Source: Neurospora tetraspora (lineage: Eukaryota > Ascomycota > Sordariomycetes > Sordariales > Sordariaceae). Taken from it: a stretch of 64,000 nucleotides of DNA. Below are positions 1 to 11,247 of the stretch, in pieces. Below the pieces are notes generated by a model. It made no database searches and was not told the origin of the DNA. It saw only the letters and a program-made list of their open reading frames with translations. The first letter of the stretch is position 1. Each line of letters opens with the position of its first letter. The position numbers were made by a program, and so were the translations under genes. The stretch is from the NCBI RefSeq assembly GCF_033439725.1, contig NW_026944384.1, positions 930,001 to 994,000 on the forward strand, written 5' to 3'.

Positions 1-889
1 GTGACGGCGCCATATCACGACGACTATCGAGCATCAGATAATGCGAGAAAGAGGCCCGGGAAATGTGATATGAGAGATAGATCGAGGTCCTAATGTTGCT
101 CTGCGGCGGGTCGACATGGACCAGACTGAAGCGACCCTACCAGTGTCAACCTGCTGCGGTCTGCGATTTTCCCTTGGGTCCCATGTCTTGGCCAGGAAGG
201 TGTGCTCCGACCAAACTTGGCCCCTTGCTGTGGGCGAAAAAAAATATCAGATCAAGGGCCGAGATAGCGTAACTCCCCGAGGTAAGTCTCATACGATTCC
301 ATTGCTTCTTTTAGATAGCCAAGGTAACGCAATCTTTCCTCCCGCGGGACACATCTTGCAAGGCAGCGGTTGTTCCACGGAGGTGTCTTTTTGTGCTTCC
401 TGGGTTCGTCTGTTTTAATCTCCATTTTACTAGTGGGTTTCCTGTTGTGAAATATGAGAGACGCGGAACACATACCTGATGTGACAAGACCCTTGGAATG
501 GAATTCGCCTCCTAACACATGGCTTGTCTCATCCATTCCTGCCAACCTGGGTATACAATCATATCACGGGTCGTATCGAAAGCTTCCGCCATGCTGCGTT
601 GTAGTGATAGCAGAGATTTCACTATCGGACGGTGAAGGCCGGGATAGTTGGTAATCCTTGGGTCAGGGGTAAAGACCTTGCATGGTCCCGAATCCCCGTG
701 GTGTCTTTCTTCTGACTTCTTATTGGGAACACGCCGTGGGCCAGAAAGGCTGCTTTTGATCCTTTGTGTCACTGTATCTTCCTTACCTAGTCCTGTCTTG
801 TCCTGCTCTGCCTGTCAGTCTCATTGCATGAGTCCTTTCTGAGTCTTGGTTGCATTCCCATATTCAGTCACTCACATACTGCCATTACC
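1..889. other. Intergenic / upstream region, no gene seen
   Basis: Several short overlapping open frames occur on both strands, none longer than about 100 codons and none with recognisable protein composition or a convincing intron pattern. The last part, roughly 770-889, is CT-rich, as is common in leaders of fungal genes, and probably belongs to the promoter and 5' UTR of the monooxygenase that starts at 890. No TATA box or tRNA was recognised. Confidence 0.5.
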
Positions 890-2513
890 ATGCCTGCCCT
901 CACCCAAGACCAGCCCCTCGATGTGATCATCGTCGGAGCCGGCATCGCAGGGCTGGCTGCCGGAATCTCTCTTCGCCGTGCGGGTCACAAAGTCCGCATA
1001 TTTGAGCGGTCGGAGCTCAACAACGAGGTTGGCGCCGCCATCCATGTGCCTCCGAACGCCAACCGGTCCCTCGTGGCGTGGGGCCTGGATCCTGTGGAGA
1101 ACAAGTTCGTTCCGTCTACTGGCATCGCCATTGGATCCGGGGCCACTCTTCAGCAGTTCGACTTCACTCCACTCGGTGACTGGGTTCCCAAGGTGTTTGG
1201 CGGTCCTCTGTACTTTGCTCACCGAGTCGACTTGCATGAGTCCTTGAAGAAGCTGGCGATGGGGCCAGAGGGTCCGGGGAAGCCTGTCGAGTTGAACTTG
1301 GGTGTGCAGGTGGTCGCTTATGTGAGTAATATCCAAAACGTGGAGATGAAACAGTCGGCCCCTTACGCTCCCGTCCACGCAAGATCATCATGCCGGGCAC
1401 GGTAGTGAGAAGTCACCGAGACACGGGATGGGAGACAGCCTTATGCTAACCATTTCCCCTTATAGAACTCAGAGGAGCCATCCATTACCCTTAGCTCTGG
1501 TATCGTGAAGAAGGCGGACCTTGTCATTGCCGCAGATGGTGTCCATTCCATTGCTGTTGAGGCCATCCTTGGATATGCCAACAAGCCAGAGCCTCAAGCG
1601 CTCTACAATGGATGTTACCGCTTCCTCATCCCGGCTGCTGACCTAGATGCCGACGAGGAGACAGCGTGGTGGAACAAGAATGGCGAGAGGGAGGGTCTTA
1701 TGAGGATCTATACGGCCAGCAAGTTGGGCAACCGCTTCATCTCGTATCCATGCCGTGGTGGTGAGGTCTGGAACTGTGTTGGCATGTTCCACGATGACGA
1801 GTTGATTGGCGCCACCAAGGAAGATTGGCAAACACCTGTCGACAAGTCCCACTTGCTCAAGACGTTTGCCGAGTTCCATCCTTCCCTCCAGGCTGTACTG
1901 AAGTATGCCATTGCTCTTTCTTTTCTCCGATATTTGGTTGCTAATATGGTCTTCCGCAATACAGCAAAGCAGGCGAAGTAAAGCGTTGGCCTCTCCTCTA
2001 TCGTGGTCCTGTGCCCACCTGGACCAAAGGGAAGATGATCATCATCGGAGATGCAGCTCATCCAATGTTGCCGCACCAAGGCCAAGGTGGCGCACAGAGT
2101 ATCGAAGACGGTATTGCCCTTGGTATCTCGTTAAGTGGCGCCAAATCTGAGGATATCAAGGAGAGGCTGGCCATCTTCGAGAAGGCCAGGAGGCACAGGG
2201 CAAGCGCTATCCAGGTGATGAGCAACGCCGGAGTGGACCAAGCTGAAAGAGTCGCTAGAGAGGTGGCACAATACGTTAGCGTTCCTCTGGGTATGTTCAT
2301 CTTGAAAGACACGGTGCCTCGAAGACCGGATGCTGACCTTGGTTCCATCGCACAGATTCCCAGGCCAAGTTCGCCGAGTACAACTGGGGCCACGATATTG
2401 TCGACACCATAATCCAGCTGCTTCGGGGGTCTGTGGATGCCAAGTTCGAGCTTCCGGAGGGATTCTTCAAGGGGAACCCCTTCTCGCCGCAGAATGCCCC
2501 CAAGTATGCGTAG
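890..2513 (+). CDS. FAD-dependent monooxygenase (salicylate hydroxylase-like), 4 exons
   Basis: Exons 890-1321, 1466-1902, 1965-2290 and 2356-2513 join in frame to give 450 residues. The N-terminus carries the FAD-binding Rossmann motif GAGIAGLAAGISLRRAGH. The middle has the second FAD motif, residues ADGVHS. Exon 3 encodes the third, GDAAHPMLPHQGQGGAQSIEDG, split here as GDAAHPMLPHQGQGG then AQSIEDG, which contacts the riboflavin part. This is the class A flavoprotein hydroxylase layout, in which NAD(P)H-reduced FAD hydroxylates an aromatic substrate. The intron acceptors are preceded by gctaac or gctaat branch sites in introns 1 and 2. ATG 890 is chosen over an in-frame ATG at 824 because the Rossmann strand normally starts about 15 residues from the N-terminus, as it does here. 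The substrate cannot be told. There is no signal peptide, so it is probably cytosolic. Confidence 0.88.
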
Positions 2514-2880
2514 AGGACGAGCTGAGATGGTGGACGTCAAGGTCGCATATCAGAGGATAGAGCGGCGGTCGGGTCTAGACATTTCGTGTAACAAAACAGA
2601 ACATAACTTTCACATAGATTTTTCGAATTTTTGATAGCATATTGATCGGTCTTGGTTTGCAAGAAGAGAGAAGAGGTTTCCAGCGACGTTCCCACACTCA
2701 AGCGCCTTGTCAGTTGCCAAGACTTTGATGAGCTGGCTATAATAACCGGTCAAACACATATATACATTGTAAAATATCGCCTTTTTACTCAATTTCTATA
2801 CAGAATTAAAGCGCTACACAATCTCTTTCATCGTGCAAAGTAAACAAAGTAATTGCATTCCATCAATCAATTCTATCAAT
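2514..2880. other. 3' flank of the monooxygenase gene
   Basis: Moderately AT-rich DNA leading from the stop codon of the monooxygenase into the TA-rich island. A probable 3' UTR lies at the start. No open frame looks real, and no inverted repeat marking the edge of the repeat island could be identified here. Confidence 0.4.
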
Positions 2881-2899
2881 CAATTAAACCATCGTGATA

Positions 2900-3340
2900 A
2901 TGCCTCCCAAGTCGATTTTGAAGTAGAACTAGAAGCGGACTCGTCGCGCTAACGTTACTTCGGTCTACTTTGACGAAAATTAGGGTTCGAATTTAATACC
3001 TACTTCTACCCGCCCTATGAAAAAGAGTCGTACTTTTATCAAATTTAAATCTATTACTAATTTATTTAAGAAGGTTGCCCCTAAGAAGGCCGCCCCTAAA
3101 AAAGCTCCTAAGAAGGCTGCCCCTAAGAAGAAGGCTATTCCTAAGAAGGCCACCCCTAAAAATAAAGGGAAAGGGAAGGCGCCCGCTCTAGAATTAGAGC
3201 GATTTCTAGAATCCAAAATTGAAGCCGAAATTACCCCCGTACCCTCTTTCCTACCTATACGGCTAACCCTTATCAAACTTTTTAATAATAACGATAAAAA
3301 TAACGACGACGAAGAGGAAGAGGAGGAGGAGGAGAAATAA
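2900..3340 (+). pseudogene. Degraded Lys/Pro/Ala-rich coding stretch of an unrecognised repeat
   Basis: A reading frame beginning at an ATG near 2900 and recoverable to 3340 encodes a basic region built on repeats of KKAAPKK and KKATPK. An acidic run of about nine glutamates closes it. The frame lies at the left edge of the TA-rich island and is interrupted, so it is not a working gene. The AAPKK repeats resemble low-complexity tails of histone H1-like or DNA-binding proteins, but low complexity gives no family assignment. It may be the first ORF of a mobile element whose remainder, 3.3-5.2 kb, is too mutated to recognise. GC content is higher here than in the rest of the island, as expected where codons are GC-rich or RIP was lighter. 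Confidence 0.45.
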
Positions 3341-6300
3341 TAATTCCCTAATCTCCTGGTCCGCTTTACCCCTAAGAAGAAAGTTATTAATATATTATTC
3401 TATTTCTTTAACGATAATAACGAAAATGTAGTATCTTTAACCCTAATTTAACTATATACCTATAAATAAATTGCGTTACCTTCTAAACCCGCTTTCCCTT
3501 TTTATATTTAGGTAGAATTTATAATTACTGGGTTATATTTTATTACCCTTAGAGTTAAACCCCCCGCTATCCTTAACTACGGAAATTATTAAAAGATCGA
3601 AATCAAATAAGAGAATAGTAAAAAATATAATTAGCGGTTTGGGATAATTTTATTTAGGGAGGTCCTCTGTTTGTAAATGGGGTATATTTAAAAGATTATT
3701 ATTAACGCGGCCGCTGCTAGGGTTAAGTATTAAATTATTTTTTATAGCGTTATGTATACTACTGGCGTTTATAATAATAATAGGAGGAATAAGGCTATAA
3801 TTTATATAAAGATTATTGTAGCTGCCTAATTTAATAATAGTAATTACAATTTTAATAGCGAGGGTATTATAAAGGTATACTGTCGTAATAGTACCATTTA
3901 ATACTATACCTTTACGTTCGCTTTTACTTTCTACCTCCTCGACCCGCCTATTATAATACTAATACCTATTTTTATTACTAATTTAATTATTAATTTAATT
4001 ATTAGCGTACCTTCTACACCTACCCTTTCTTATAGTATAACTAATCCCTTTATAATTGCTATATTATAATTATTATACGTATTTATTACCTTTAAATTTA
4101 GTATAGGGAGGGGGAGTATAATTAATATAATATTAGAAGAGATCGATAAATTTAATAAATAAAATTACGAGCGAAAAGTACGTAGGGAATATAAATCTTA
4201 CAGTACTACGTACTATAAATTCTTTTAAACGTAGAAGTATAATATTAAATATAATTATAAGAATTATAATAAGGGAGGTAACTATTAAATATATTATTTT
4301 ATTAATAGTAGTAAAATATATTAAAACCTCTTTATTAAAAACGCAGGTAAATAGGTAAAAGCTATCGTAATTGGGTATATTACCGTACAAAATCCTCTTA
4401 CTTTAATTATTTAAAAAATGATTATAGTAGAGACCGTTACGGTTAATACTAATTCGAATAGCAGACAACGTAGCGGTAATAGGCTCCTAGTATACATTAA
4501 TATTATTAATAACGTTGATAGTAATAATAATAATATTAGTATAGAATTTATTAATAATTTTTTATAAATAATATTAAGAAGGGAAAAGAGGCTACTAATA
4601 CTATATTACCCCTATACTAATTATACCTATACTTACTATACCAATTAATATATTACCCTCTATATAGCTACCTTTATTACCTAATTTTCCCGCCGCCTCC
4701 TCCTCCTTCCTCTATTATAATTACTTCTATTATTACTATACCGGTACCGGATATTATAGTAACCTTACTAAACGCCGCTTTAAACGCGCTATTTAATTAT
4801 TAAATTACCGCGTTCTATAGTTACTTTACTAACTATAATACGCTAACTACTAAACGTAACCCTCTTCTACCCTTATTTATTATTTTTATATAGGCACCTT
4901 CTATTTTACTCTTAATCGTACCTCTAGTACCTCTATTAATTATACCGCCCTTTATTACTAACGAAGATAAGTCCCCTCTAACTCCCTCCTCCCCGCCACT
5001 ACCCTCGCTATATAATTGTACCTTAAGCGAATTTATTACTAAATTTTTTAAAACTTTTACTATGAGTATTATTTTAGGAAGATTACAGTAGCAGCGTAGG
5101 CATTACGGGCTTTAATTATACTACGAAAAGTATTTAAAGGATCAAATATTCCTATTACGGATATTATTAAAATGGGTCAAAACAACACAACAATACAATA
5201 CAAGACCAACTATATACTACAATAAAAACTTACTATAAATAGTTAATTAGGGCTGTACTACTGGAAGTTATGAATTAAGTGGACGAGGTAATTAGCGCTA
5301 ATTTTAGATAGAAAGGCTAAAATTTGAAGTTTAGAGAAAGGAGGGTTAAAGAGAGTAAACGAATAAGTTGCGAATAGTTTTAGAATTTAAAGAATAAATA
5401 AATATAAAGCTTACTACTCGATAATTAACACATAAAAGTAACTTCTTTCCTTAATAATGAATAAAGGATTAGGAAATATTCAATTATAAATAAGATAATT
5501 GATTAAATATCTTATAGAAAGAAATAACGAGAAACGATTTAAAATATTTAATTACAGTATATTAAAATATATTTGAAAAAAAAAAAAGGAGTATTATTAC
5601 TTCCCTTTTTATATCCCTCTTATAATCTTTTTCTTAGTATTAATCCCCTTTTCTTTTCATCATCCTCCTATCCTTCCATTCTTCTTCCATCAGTCTTCTT
5701 TTTCTATCGATAGCTTATTTAATCTTATCTATCAATTATAAATAAGTGATCATCTATCCAAACAATCCATACGATTAGTTATTTATCAATCTCCCAATCT
5801 TTTTTATAATCCCTGATTAATGTTAGCTGACCAGTTCCTTTCAATCTTATAACTATACTCCTGAATAAAATATATTGTAGAAAAATCGTAAAAAATTCAG
5901 CGCAAAAATTATAAAGCATACTACCACAAATCATTATAGCGCTTAGGGACTAATTAGTCGAATAGTTTATAAAGCTAGATTTTATAATAGAGCTTTATAA
6001 TTCGCTAAAGAGTAGTATTAAGACCTTCCTTAAATAAGAGTAATTAATAGTCGCCTAAATAGGTAGCTTCTACGGTATACCCTCTACCCTCTAATTAATA
6101 GATTTAATTAATTATTATTATTATATACTAAACTCCTAGTACGGTTTTATAGTACAATTGACTGATATTACTGCCCTCGAGCTTAGCGTTGCGAGAGTAC
6201 TTACTTTTTTAGTGGGTAATACTATCGTTAGCGGTTATAATATATAAGATGAGTTATAGTAAAAGAGGTGGACTGCTCTGGTTATAAGGGGGGATTCTAT

Positions 6301-6449
6301 ATATTTCTGGCATTTTTATACACTCTTTTTATTATTATATGGATAAATGCTAGTACTCTACTTAGCACTTCTGGTATTTCTAGTATTTTTAGTATTTCTG
6401 GTATTTCTAGTACTAGATTATAGTATAAATTATATATTACCCCCTATAC

Positions 6450-7740
6450 TATTTAGTTACCTTCCCTATTTACTCTCGCCTAGTAACGTTACTAGTCTTC
6501 TTAAATTCCTTTAATTAGCTAGTATATAGAATTGCGTAGTCTTTATTAATATTATTAATACCTTCTATAATTAATTTAGCGTTTTTAAAGTAATTACAAA
6601 TCTATTATACTTTATATTTAATACTTTTAATAGTTCGACGGAGGAAGATAAGGAAGTCTTTATTAGCTATCCCATCGCTACCTTCGTCGTTATATACCCG
6701 CTTTATATATTTCTTGAAATTATTAAAGTACGCTTCGATCGGGTTAAGTTCTAAGGAGTATAGTAATAGATATTACAATAATATATCCGCGCCTATATAT
6801 ATAGTAGAATTAATTATATAGATACTAATTCGCGTTATTTATTATTAAAATATTATTATAATTAGGAAAGGGATTTATTATAGGAAGGAGGCGATCTATT
6901 AATTATTTAATAAACCCTAAGGTATTTATTTATCCCTTAAAGACTAGTATTTCGAGTACGCTATTAACCGATATAATTAGGAGAATATAATATTACTTAC
7001 TATATTTAAAGCGGTTCGATATTATTGCGATAGTACTGCGGGGAGCCTAGCTAATACAACGAGTTCTATTACGTCAATCTATACTAGATTTATCGTAAAA
7101 GACAAACATTTTTACAATAAATAACGATATTTTTATTATTTACTCTGCTATTAATTTAGGCTCTTACTATACTGCTTTAAATATTATTTTTTTCCTTCTA
7201 GCGCTCTTAGTATAGATAGCGACGTATAGTCTCGGTCAATATGTATACATCGTACTCGTTAATTAAAAAAGTATAAATCTCATCGAAATATAGTGATAGT
7301 TTTAATACTAATAATTTTATAACTTCCTTTACAATATTAATTATAATTATACTATAGTAATTACGAATAGTTGCTATTGTTACGAGTATACTTCTATAGC
7401 CTATATGGTGAGTTTCTTAGAATTTTAGGACGTTCGAAAAGGTAGTATTAGCTTGCTAGTAATATTGAAATTGCGTTTATATCAATGTATTGTACGCTCG
7501 CAAACGCTAGCAGTTATAGCGATATCTTTAATAGGCTCGTCGTTATAGAATATTAAGTTTACGATAGCTCGCTAGTTCAAATTGAGAAAATTCACTGTAT
7601 TGTATAGCTATAATAATAATAAAGATAATAAAAACGCTAAATAAAACGATAGTTAATATACGAGTATTAAAATATTGGCTTTTTGGTACAGATTTCGATA
7701 ATTTACGATGCGATGCGGTTGATGTACGTTAATTAAGACG
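6450..7740 (-). mobile_element. RIP-inactivated Tc1/mariner (IS630-type) DNA transposon
   Basis: Read on the minus strand, about 7580 down to 6630 gives transposase fragments in the family order. First comes a helix-turn-helix-region match including YDVYI-TETIRRYLY near 7250. Next is VFKG followed by LGFIK and DRLLP near 6900, then an NPFPNYN and NNAN segment around the second catalytic Asp. Last is YSLELNPIEAYFNNFKKYI at about 6710-6765, the signature around the third acidic residue (the motif PYSPDLNPIE in intact relatives). Many CAR and TGG codons have become stops, so the copy is dead. The orientation is opposite to the flanking monooxygenase. Terminal inverted repeats and the TA target duplication could not be placed, so the ends given are approximate. 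The LNPIE motif makes the superfamily call firm; the subfamily is not determined. Confidence 0.72.
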
Positions 7741-8243
7741 GTTAAATCTGGTCAATCTGTCAAAATCCGTTGGAAAGTCGGTGTTGTGGCCAGCTCAACA
7801 CAACTAGCGCGCCAAGACTGACAAGGCGCTTGAGTGTGGGAACGTGATGTCGTGGATTGGATGAAAGGTCGCAAACGGGAAGCATCCGTCCGATGTCCAT
7901 TCGCACATCTTTCAGCGCCCGACCTTAACAATTATCGCTAAACAAGCTCTGCCTTGTATCGCCCGGACGGCGCAGGGACGGTGGACCCACCGGGCGGTCC
8001 GAACGCTTCGTTCCTTCCGTCTTCAGTGGCCGCCGGGCCCGCGCGGGGCAAGCGGACCGCCTGTGGCACGCTGAGCTGCCGGAGACTTCAATCGCAACTC
8101 GCCCGTTTGACTTGTCGATCCGGAAGAACACTGCCGTTAACGGATCTCCTTCCTCTTATTCCCGAAAACCAAACAGAAGAATTCGTTCAATCTTCTAGAA
8201 GTCAAATTGTTTCCATTACATCAACGCGTCACCACCATCCTTC

Positions 8244-9362
8244 ATGCGCCCCGCATTGCGTCATTTTCAGCAGTACCTTTTTAAAACAACAGAGGCAATC
8301 TCACTGCGCCTGTCACCAGCGACATCGACGTCGACATCGACAGCTTCATTCAAACCCGTGCTCCGAGTCAACCACCTACATCACCAAGCCAGAACCTTCA
8401 CATCCACCACCACCATCATCATGTCCGCCGCCCCGCTCAAAATCGGCTTCGTGCCCGAGCACTTCTCCACCCCCATCCACTTCGCCCAAAAGCACTACGG
8501 CCTCTCCGCCGAACTCGTCCCCTTCCCCTCCGGCACCGGGCACATGATCACCTCACTCCGCTCCGGCGAGATCGATGTAGCCGTCGGCCTGACCGAAGGC
8601 TGGGTCGCCGGACTCGGCAAGGACTCCACCCAGGACGCCTCCTTCGGCACCGATGGCGGCTACCGTCTAGTCGGCACTTACGTCGAAACCCCTTTGTGCT
8701 GGGCCATCTCGACGGGCGCCGACCGGCCCGAGATCCAATCGGTCGACTCGCTCAAGGGCGGCAAGATCGGCGTCTCCAGGATCGGATCGGGTAGTTACGT
8801 GATGGGCTACGTGCTGGCTGATCAGCGCGACTGGCTGGTGCCGACGACGGCGGTGGGCACGGATGTCGAGACTGCCTCCCCCTTTTCGGATTTCGTGGTG
8901 CTCAACACGTTCAAAAACTTGCGGGACGCGGTCAATTCTGGGGAGGCGGATTTCTTCATGTGGGAGCATTTCACGAGCAAGAAGTACTACGATTCGGGCG
9001 AGATCAGGCGCGTGGGCGAGATTTACACGCCCTGGAGCAGCTGGAAGATTGTCGCTTCTACCAAGCTGTTTGATGACCAAAAGAAGCTGGATGGGCGCGT
9101 GGAGGAGGCCATGGAAAAGATTAATGAGGGTATCAAGCACTTTGAGGAGCACCAGGATGAGGCGGTCGAGTACATCAGCACGGAGCTGGATTACTCGGAG
9201 GAGGATGCGAGGGAGTGGTTGAAGACTGTCAAGTTCCCGAAGAGGGTGCAGGGCGTTGATGAGGCGGTTATTGACAAGACTGTGAACATCTTGAGGAAGG
9301 CGGGTGTGTTGATTGAGGGACGGGGCATGAAGCCGGAGGAGATGATTGCCAAGACTAGGTAA
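8244..9362 (+). CDS. Periplasmic-binding-protein-like protein (Ca3427/NMT1-like), possible mitochondrial leader
   Basis: A single exon of 372 codons. From residue 60 the protein reads MSAAPLKIGFVPEHFSTPI and continues as a type-2 periplasmic-binding-protein fold. Characteristic pieces are GEIDVAVGLTEGW, DSLKGGKIGVSRIGSGSYV and NSGEADFFMWEH. This layout matches the fungal Ca3427-like group, related to NMT1/THI5 and bacterial ABC-transporter solute-binding proteins; the ligand is unknown. Residues 1-59 are rich in Arg, Ser, Thr and Ala with only one acidic residue, and end RTFTSTTTIIM, as in a mitochondrial presequence. ATG 8421 is therefore an alternative cytosolic start. A free-standing solute-binding fold in a eukaryote acts without an ABC transporter, so an enzymatic or sensory role is likely, but that is inference. 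Strong GC3 codon bias in the first half supports good expression. Confidence 0.8.
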   Translation: MRPALRHFQQYLFKTTEAISLRLSPATSTSTSTASFKPVLRVNHLHHQARTFTSTTTIIMSAAPLKIGFVPEHFSTPIHFAQKHYGLSAELVPFPSGTGHMITSLRSGEIDVAVGLTEGWVAGLGKDSTQDASFGTDGGYRLVGTYVETPLCWAISTGADRPEIQSVDSLKGGKIGVSRIGSGSYVMGYVLADQRDWLVPTTAVGTDVETASPFSDFVVLNTFKNLRDAVNSGEADFFMWEHFTSKKYYDSGEIRRVGEIYTPWSSWKIVASTKLFDDQKKLDGRVEEAMEKINEGIKHFEEHQDEAVEYISTELDYSEEDAREWLKTVKFPKRVQGVDEAVIDKTVNILRKAGVLIEGRGMKPEEMIAKTR

Positions 9363-9689
9363 AGGGATGATTGATGGATGATGAATGATTAGGACATGAT
9401 AGACAAAATGCGTTGCTTTTCGTGGTATTCATATTCGGGTTCAAGGGGGTGGGCTGCTGCTACGCCGTGTTTTGAGCGTAGTATTGTTTGGAGTGACTTG
9501 AAGTTTTTTCTCATACTTTGAGCAGCCATCGATCATTAAGTGCCGCCTGGTTGATCATGATAATCCAATTGAATCCTCCTTCGTATGCTGTCGTCGTTGT
9601 TGGCGTGGCATCTCAGCTTGACCTTAAAGCGGAGCCGCTACCCATTAGCCCCATATAAGCTCTCCTTTCTCACCAAACTTTCATCTTAT

Positions 9690-9776
9690 GGGCTAATGGT
9701 CTAGTGGTATGATTTCTGTTTTGCAATGCCTCATTGGATCTACAGACGGTCCCGCGTTCAATCCGCGGTTAGTCCA
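9690..9776 (+). tRNA. tRNA-Ala(TGC) with 15-nt intron
   Basis: The acceptor GGGCTAA pairs with TTAGTCC, giving a G3-T70 wobble pair, the alanine identity element. The D arm is GTCT/TGAT, the anticodon stem TCTGT/ACAGA, and the T arm CCGCG-TTCAATC-CGCGG, followed by discriminator A. The anticodon loop begins TT-TGC-A, so the anticodon is TGC, and a 15-nt intron (atgcctcattggatc) follows position 37. The mature length is 72 nt before CCA addition. A T-run after the gene serves as RNA polymerase III terminator. Confidence 0.85.
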
Positions 9777-10534
9777 ACATTTTTCTTCTTTTTGCTTTGC
9801 GCTGTTCTGTTCTGAGAAGTTCGGTGATGCTGAGGGTTGTGTTCTCTCTTTTTTTTGTGATCATCAGGGGACCCCAGACTTTGATGATACACCTCTAGAT
9901 GTTGGGATGAACTGCGAGTCCCAGCCCGAGGCAGCTGAGGTGTTCGACTTCCATGCCATGATGGAACATTGCGAAAATCACAGGGCCACTTCGAGTAGAC
10001 GTCTGACTTGTTGCAGCCCTTTCACATATTTCCTTCCCTTGGAAGGTCTTCTTTGCATGGTACCTTAGCAGAAGTTCGGCCATGTGCACTTTCGAGTCTC
10101 GAGCGAACATTTCCTAAAGTTATAACACAGGTCGATAGAAATGGTAGCTGATGCAAGATCTTGAAGTGAAAGTCCAGGAAACATGAGGGAAGATGGACAC
10201 TTTCTCCGCCCAGCATTGACAGGGAGAGGGAAGTCGCGAGTCTCCTCAGACTCGAATGGTTTCCTTTTCCAAGCGTCCAAATGACCTGGAGATTCGAAAG
10301 TGCAGAGTTTGCGGGTCATGCAGGCGTTGAGATGCACCTTCCCCGTATGTGCCGTGCTTCTGCTGCCCGAGTCTACAAAAACCAAAGAACAGCGAACAAG
10401 CGTTATCACCATTAATGTCCAATCCGACCGATATAAAAACATCGACAACAACAAAAAGAAAACTGCACGAGATCTCTGTACAACGTAACCCCATTTAGGT
10501 GCATGTCCAAAGGAGAAAAAAGCAAAAAATTATG
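9777..10534. other. Intergenic between two tRNA genes
   Basis: Short frames on both strands overlap each other and show no domain, intron pattern or codon bias. I see no gene. A T-run at about 9778-9860 follows tRNA-Ala. Confidence 0.4.
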
Positions 10535-10633
10535 CGTCACCTGCAGGATTCGAACCTGCGCTCCCGAGGGAACTGCCTTACGTGCTTTCTTGCGAATAGC
10601 AGGGCAGCGCGTTAACCACTCCGCCAAAGTGAC
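10535..10633 (-). tRNA. tRNA-Ser(GCT) with 18-nt intron
   Basis: On the minus strand the acceptor GTCACTT pairs with AGGTGAC. The anticodon stem is CTGCC/GGCAG, and the loop begins CT-GCT-A, giving anticodon GCT for AGC/AGT codons. An 18-nt intron follows position 37. The long variable arm TTCCCTCGGGAGC marks a class II tRNA, and the T arm GCAGG-TTCGAAT-CCTGC is perfect. The discriminator is G, as expected for serine. Downstream on the minus strand is a T-rich run (complement of aaaaaa at 10515-10529) suitable for Pol III termination. Confidence 0.9.
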
Positions 10634-11247
10634 TAGTGGTTGTTGTTGAAATTCGGTGTCTGTGGAACCACTTATGAGGGAGGCTTGGCACGCACGCAAC
10701 ATGGGGTGTTGTGATTCTAGCCAAAACCCTCATTGACGGAGCTCACCATTGACAAGATGTAAATTGTCTCCATCTGTTTACCGTGTCGGTCTGGCGAATG
10801 CGCTTATGTGGCGATGACATGGCGCACAGTTCGCTAAGCTGCGACTGCCGTGTTGAGATGTCTTTCAGCTGCGGGAAACCCTTAGATAGGTAATATTGAT
10901 GTGCGACCCAGCCTTTTTTGTTCCTACATTGCACCATTGAAGATCTCATGTGTGGTCAGCCACTCATAGTATGGCGTGGCACTGAGCGGGCTGCATTAGG
11001 TCAGCTTTATTTGCCCTCGTGGTTGCGGAGAGCAAGACATGGCGGCATCATGGATACTACGCTGTTGTTTACTTTGGAATATCGCGAGCTGATATATTGG
11101 AATCCAGACCGGGCTTGTCATTCGCGATGTCCTCGATGTGCGACTATAAAAGCCGTTTGATCTCCTGTGATGGTGTGGCACTTGGTCGTCACCAACAGCT
11201 CGCTTTGTTTCTTTAACGACACATTCCATTTCCATCCAGGCATCAAC

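Larger units (their letters stand above)
2880..7750. repeat. RIP-type TA-rich repeat island
   Basis: Nearly 5 kb in which base composition shifts abruptly to strings of TA, TTA, ATTA and TAATA. This is the pattern left by repeat-induced point mutation, which turns CpA into TpA in duplicated DNA of Neurospora-like fungi. The island probably contains more than one element. The part from about 6.5 kb rightward is a dead Tc1/mariner-type transposon, listed separately. The part from 2.9 to about 5.2 kb begins with a degraded coding stretch rich in Lys-Pro-Ala, and its family is not recognised. A less mutated stretch lies at about 5.57-5.88 kb. A 9-bp tandem array based on atttctggt/atttctagt lies near 6365-6415. 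Host genes flank the island on both sides and are not mutated. Confidence 0.85.

Noticed and set aside
4090-4140. Purine tract gggagggggag that might mark a second LTR element
   Set aside because: No matching direct repeat or target duplication was found on either side, so an LTR element here is not supported.
4133-4390. 85-codon Ile/Phe-rich minus-strand frame in the TA island
   Set aside because: The hydrophobic composition is a by-product of TA-rich RIP DNA, not evidence for a membrane protein.
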